Below, one piece after another: positions 31,643 through 33,074 of a stretch of 33,074 nucleotides of DNA. Position 1 is the stretch's first letter; each line of letters starts with the position of its first letter. Under the pieces are notes generated by a model that made no database searches, was not told the DNA's origin, and worked only from the letters and a program-made list of their open reading frames with translations. The stretch is from positions 1 through 33,074 of the forward strand of contig JAJSLM010000012.1 in assembly GCA_026127925.1 (NCBI GenBank), given 5' to 3'. The DNA comes from Thermoplasmatales archaeon (lineage in GTDB: Archaea; Thermoplasmatota; Thermoplasmata; Thermoplasmatales; Thermoplasmataceae). The position numbers and the translations under genes are program-made.

Positions 31643-32581
31643 CTAGCAGGCATAATTTATGGCAATCACCTCAACAATAGGTAGTGCATTAACTGCTAAA
31701 AAGAAGAGGGCACAGGGTATACCAAAACCAATGCCCGTAAAGCATGCGACAGCGTCACTAACCAACCCGACGCCTGCAAGTCCCAAGGAAGCGAGTTCTG
31801 CTATACATGCAGCCAGACTACCGTCAACAAGGTATAAGGCAGTGATATCAACTTTTTGTCTTAGAATATGATCTGGCGTAATTTTTATAAAAGAGTTCAA
31901 AGATTGCGCAATGAGCAGGTAATAAATACCAAGTGTTGCTAATGTTTCGTTTCCGCTTACCAGATATTTCACCGAGAGTGAAGTTATACCAGACTGTATG
32001 CCTACGAGCTGCCCATATAAGTTAGAACTAAAATCTGTGATCAGTACGTCCCCCAAGTGCAAATCTTCTGTTAAATATGGCTGAAATGCGATTGCCATAA
32101 TGGATAACCTTCGATCGCTGTGTTGTGGGCCCAGGTTAATTAGCACATCCGTCATTTTCAAGCCAAAGAAGGTATTATTTGCAGTATATGTCAGAGTTTG
32201 CATGGTATAGTTCCCTATTTTTCCGTAGCTATATGACAATCTCACCCCGAACTTATGGTACTCCTTAACCCCAAAAATTTGAATTAATTGATTGGATACT
32301 GACACTTGATTTACACCGTTACTGTTGTTGCTCCCTAGATTGGGGCTACTAAGATGACCCCATTTAGAAACGATGTACTCACCAATAAAATTTGTCTGCC
32401 CAACTTTTACACTTGTGAGTCCATTTCCGTTCTCAATTAAATTTGCTACAGCGTTTTGCCCAACCGGAGAAGCAGGATTTACCCCGAACATCCCACTCGA
32501 AGACACGCTAAAAGCAAATATTGCCATTCCAATGACCACGTAAAGTGCTATACGTTTAAAACCTTTATTTTTTCTACCCAT
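31643..32581 (-). CDS. Exported precursor with a four-cysteine hydrophobic tail, candidate archaeocin
   Basis: A 312-residue protein. Residues 1-30 form a signal peptide (basic GRKNKGFKR, hydrophobic LYVVIGMAIFAFSV, small residues). A polar middle of about 220 residues has many N-x-S/T sites. The last 55 residues are strikingly different: Gly/Ala-rich, hydrophobic, and holding the only four cysteines of the protein, the last being the final residue (AAC, VAC, IPC, YAC). This layout resembles halocin C8 precursors, where a Cys-rich C-terminal peptide is released and the preceding domain gives immunity. No similarity search was possible, so the role is inference. ATG 32581 fits the TATA run at 32600-32620. 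Confidence 0.7.
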   Translation of the reverse strand: MGRKNKGFKRIALYVVIGMAIFAFSVSSSGMFGVNPASPVGQNAVANLIENGNGLTSVKVGQTNFIGEYIVSKWGHLSSPNLGSNNSNGVNQVSVSNQLIQIFGVKEYHKFGVRLSYSYGKIGNYTMQTLTYTANNTFFGLKMTDVLINLGPQHSDRRLSIMAIAFQPYLTEDLHLGDVLITDFSSNLYGQLVGIQSGITSLSVKYLVSGNETLATLGIYYLLIAQSLNSFIKITPDHILRQKVDITALYLVDGSLAACIAELASLGLAGVGLVSDAVACFTGIGFGIPCALFFLAVNALPIVEVIAINYAC

Positions 32582-32597
32582 ATGAATCAAAATGCTT

Positions 32598-32700
32598 TCA
32601 TATATATATATATATATATTGCGGTTTGAGCAACTAGGCAGTCAAATAATAAAAAAATAAAAACGCACAAAAGGGTTCGTTCAACCAGATTCCGTAATTT
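32598..32700 (-). repeat. Promoter-terminator block A between 23S rRNA and the candidate archaeocin gene
   Basis: Contains an alternating A-T TATA run (32600-32619), the 17-mer GTTTGAGCAACTAGGCA (32624-32640) shared exactly with block B, an A-rich tract, and a GGTT-cgttc-AACC stem (32674-32686). On the minus strand the stem plus T-tract ends the rRNA transcript, and the TATA box then starts the precursor gene. Confidence 0.7.
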
Positions 32701-32704
32701 TAGC

Positions 32705-33074
32705 ATGGATTGTAGTTTCGGCCGATTAGTGACTGTGGACTTAATGCCTCGCCGAAGCTTGGCACTTACATCCCAGTTCTATCAAACTCCTCATCTAGGA
32801 GAGGCCTGATAACGATGTCTATTTTCAGGGACGACTTCAAGCTTAGATGCTTTCAGCTTTTATTCGAGTATGACGTGGCTACCCGGCATTGCCTTGCCAG
32901 ACAACCGGTAAACCAGAAGTCACGAACCCCCGTTCCTCTCGTACTAAAGGCTCCTGCCCTTCAGACATCGGACATTCCCACGGAGAAGCAACCCTACTGT
33001 CTCGCGACGTAGTGAACCCATCTCAGGATTCCTTTTAATGGGCGAACAGCCCCACCCTTGGCACCTTGTTCAGC
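32705..33074 (-). rRNA. 23S ribosomal RNA, 3' part
   Basis: The reverse complement reads as the last 370 bases or so of 23S rRNA, including the sarcin-ricin loop core AGTACGAGAGGAAC (32932-32945) and the closing CACTAATCGGCCG near 32719-32731. The gene continues beyond the right edge. The 3' boundary is estimated to within about ten bases. No 5S rRNA or tRNA follows; a protein gene does. Unlinked rRNA genes are known from Thermoplasma and relatives. Confidence 0.95.

Overview
The window looks like part of a chromosome from a thermoacidophilic euryarchaeon of the order Thermoplasmatales; I cannot fix the genus. Archaeal markers are an XPB-Bax1 pair, TFS, SRP54, archaeal-type type II serine tRNAs and TATA boxes about 25 bases upstream of many starts, implying mostly leaderless mRNAs. 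A bacterial-type (type I) pantothenate kinase, and a 23S rRNA gene whose 3' end is not followed by 5S rRNA, both fit Thermoplasmatales.

Layout. (1) 1-8.4 kb: a transposase remnant, then a sugar locus. A GH38 alpha-mannosidase (+) faces a five-gene operon (-) for a CUT1-type sugar ABC transporter: binding protein, two permeases, ATPase and a small membrane-anchored surface protein. Together they could import and cleave mannose-containing oligosaccharides. (2) 8.5-15.3 kb: housekeeping genes. These are TFS-SRP54, a phosphotransferase-fold kinase, a CoA-binding protein, two tRNA-Ser genes (CGA and GGA), a hemerythrin-like protein, a 56-residue zinc ribbon, pantothenate kinase followed by an orphan Dam-like adenine methylase, and a DUF167 protein. 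(3) 15.4-18.0 kb: mobile DNA. There is an apparently intact IS1634-type element with inverted ends and a 5-bp target duplication, a decayed BadF-type sugar kinase, and a truncated IS607-type recombinase joined to it. (4) 18.1-22.6 kb: a DNA repair block (PolX with PHP domain, Bax1, XPB). (5) 22.7-27.4 kb: an unknown protein, an Amt ammonium transporter, another unknown, a zinc alcohol dehydrogenase and a divergent Mrp/NBP35 ATPase.

(6) 27.7-32.7 kb, next to the 3' end of 23S rRNA (-), is the most unusual part. It is a minus-strand island of secreted and small membrane proteins with no recognised function. It holds a 312-residue exported protein whose only four cysteines lie in a hydrophobic C-terminal tail, followed by a four-helix membrane protein. 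It also holds a second cassette with the same promoter block (frameshifted small secreted peptide plus membrane protein), an intact 478-residue exported protein, and a decayed C-terminal copy of that protein. I suggest an archaeocin-like (halocin C8-like) precursor and partner system that has been duplicated and is partly decaying. The architecture and repeats are visible in the sequence; the function is inference.
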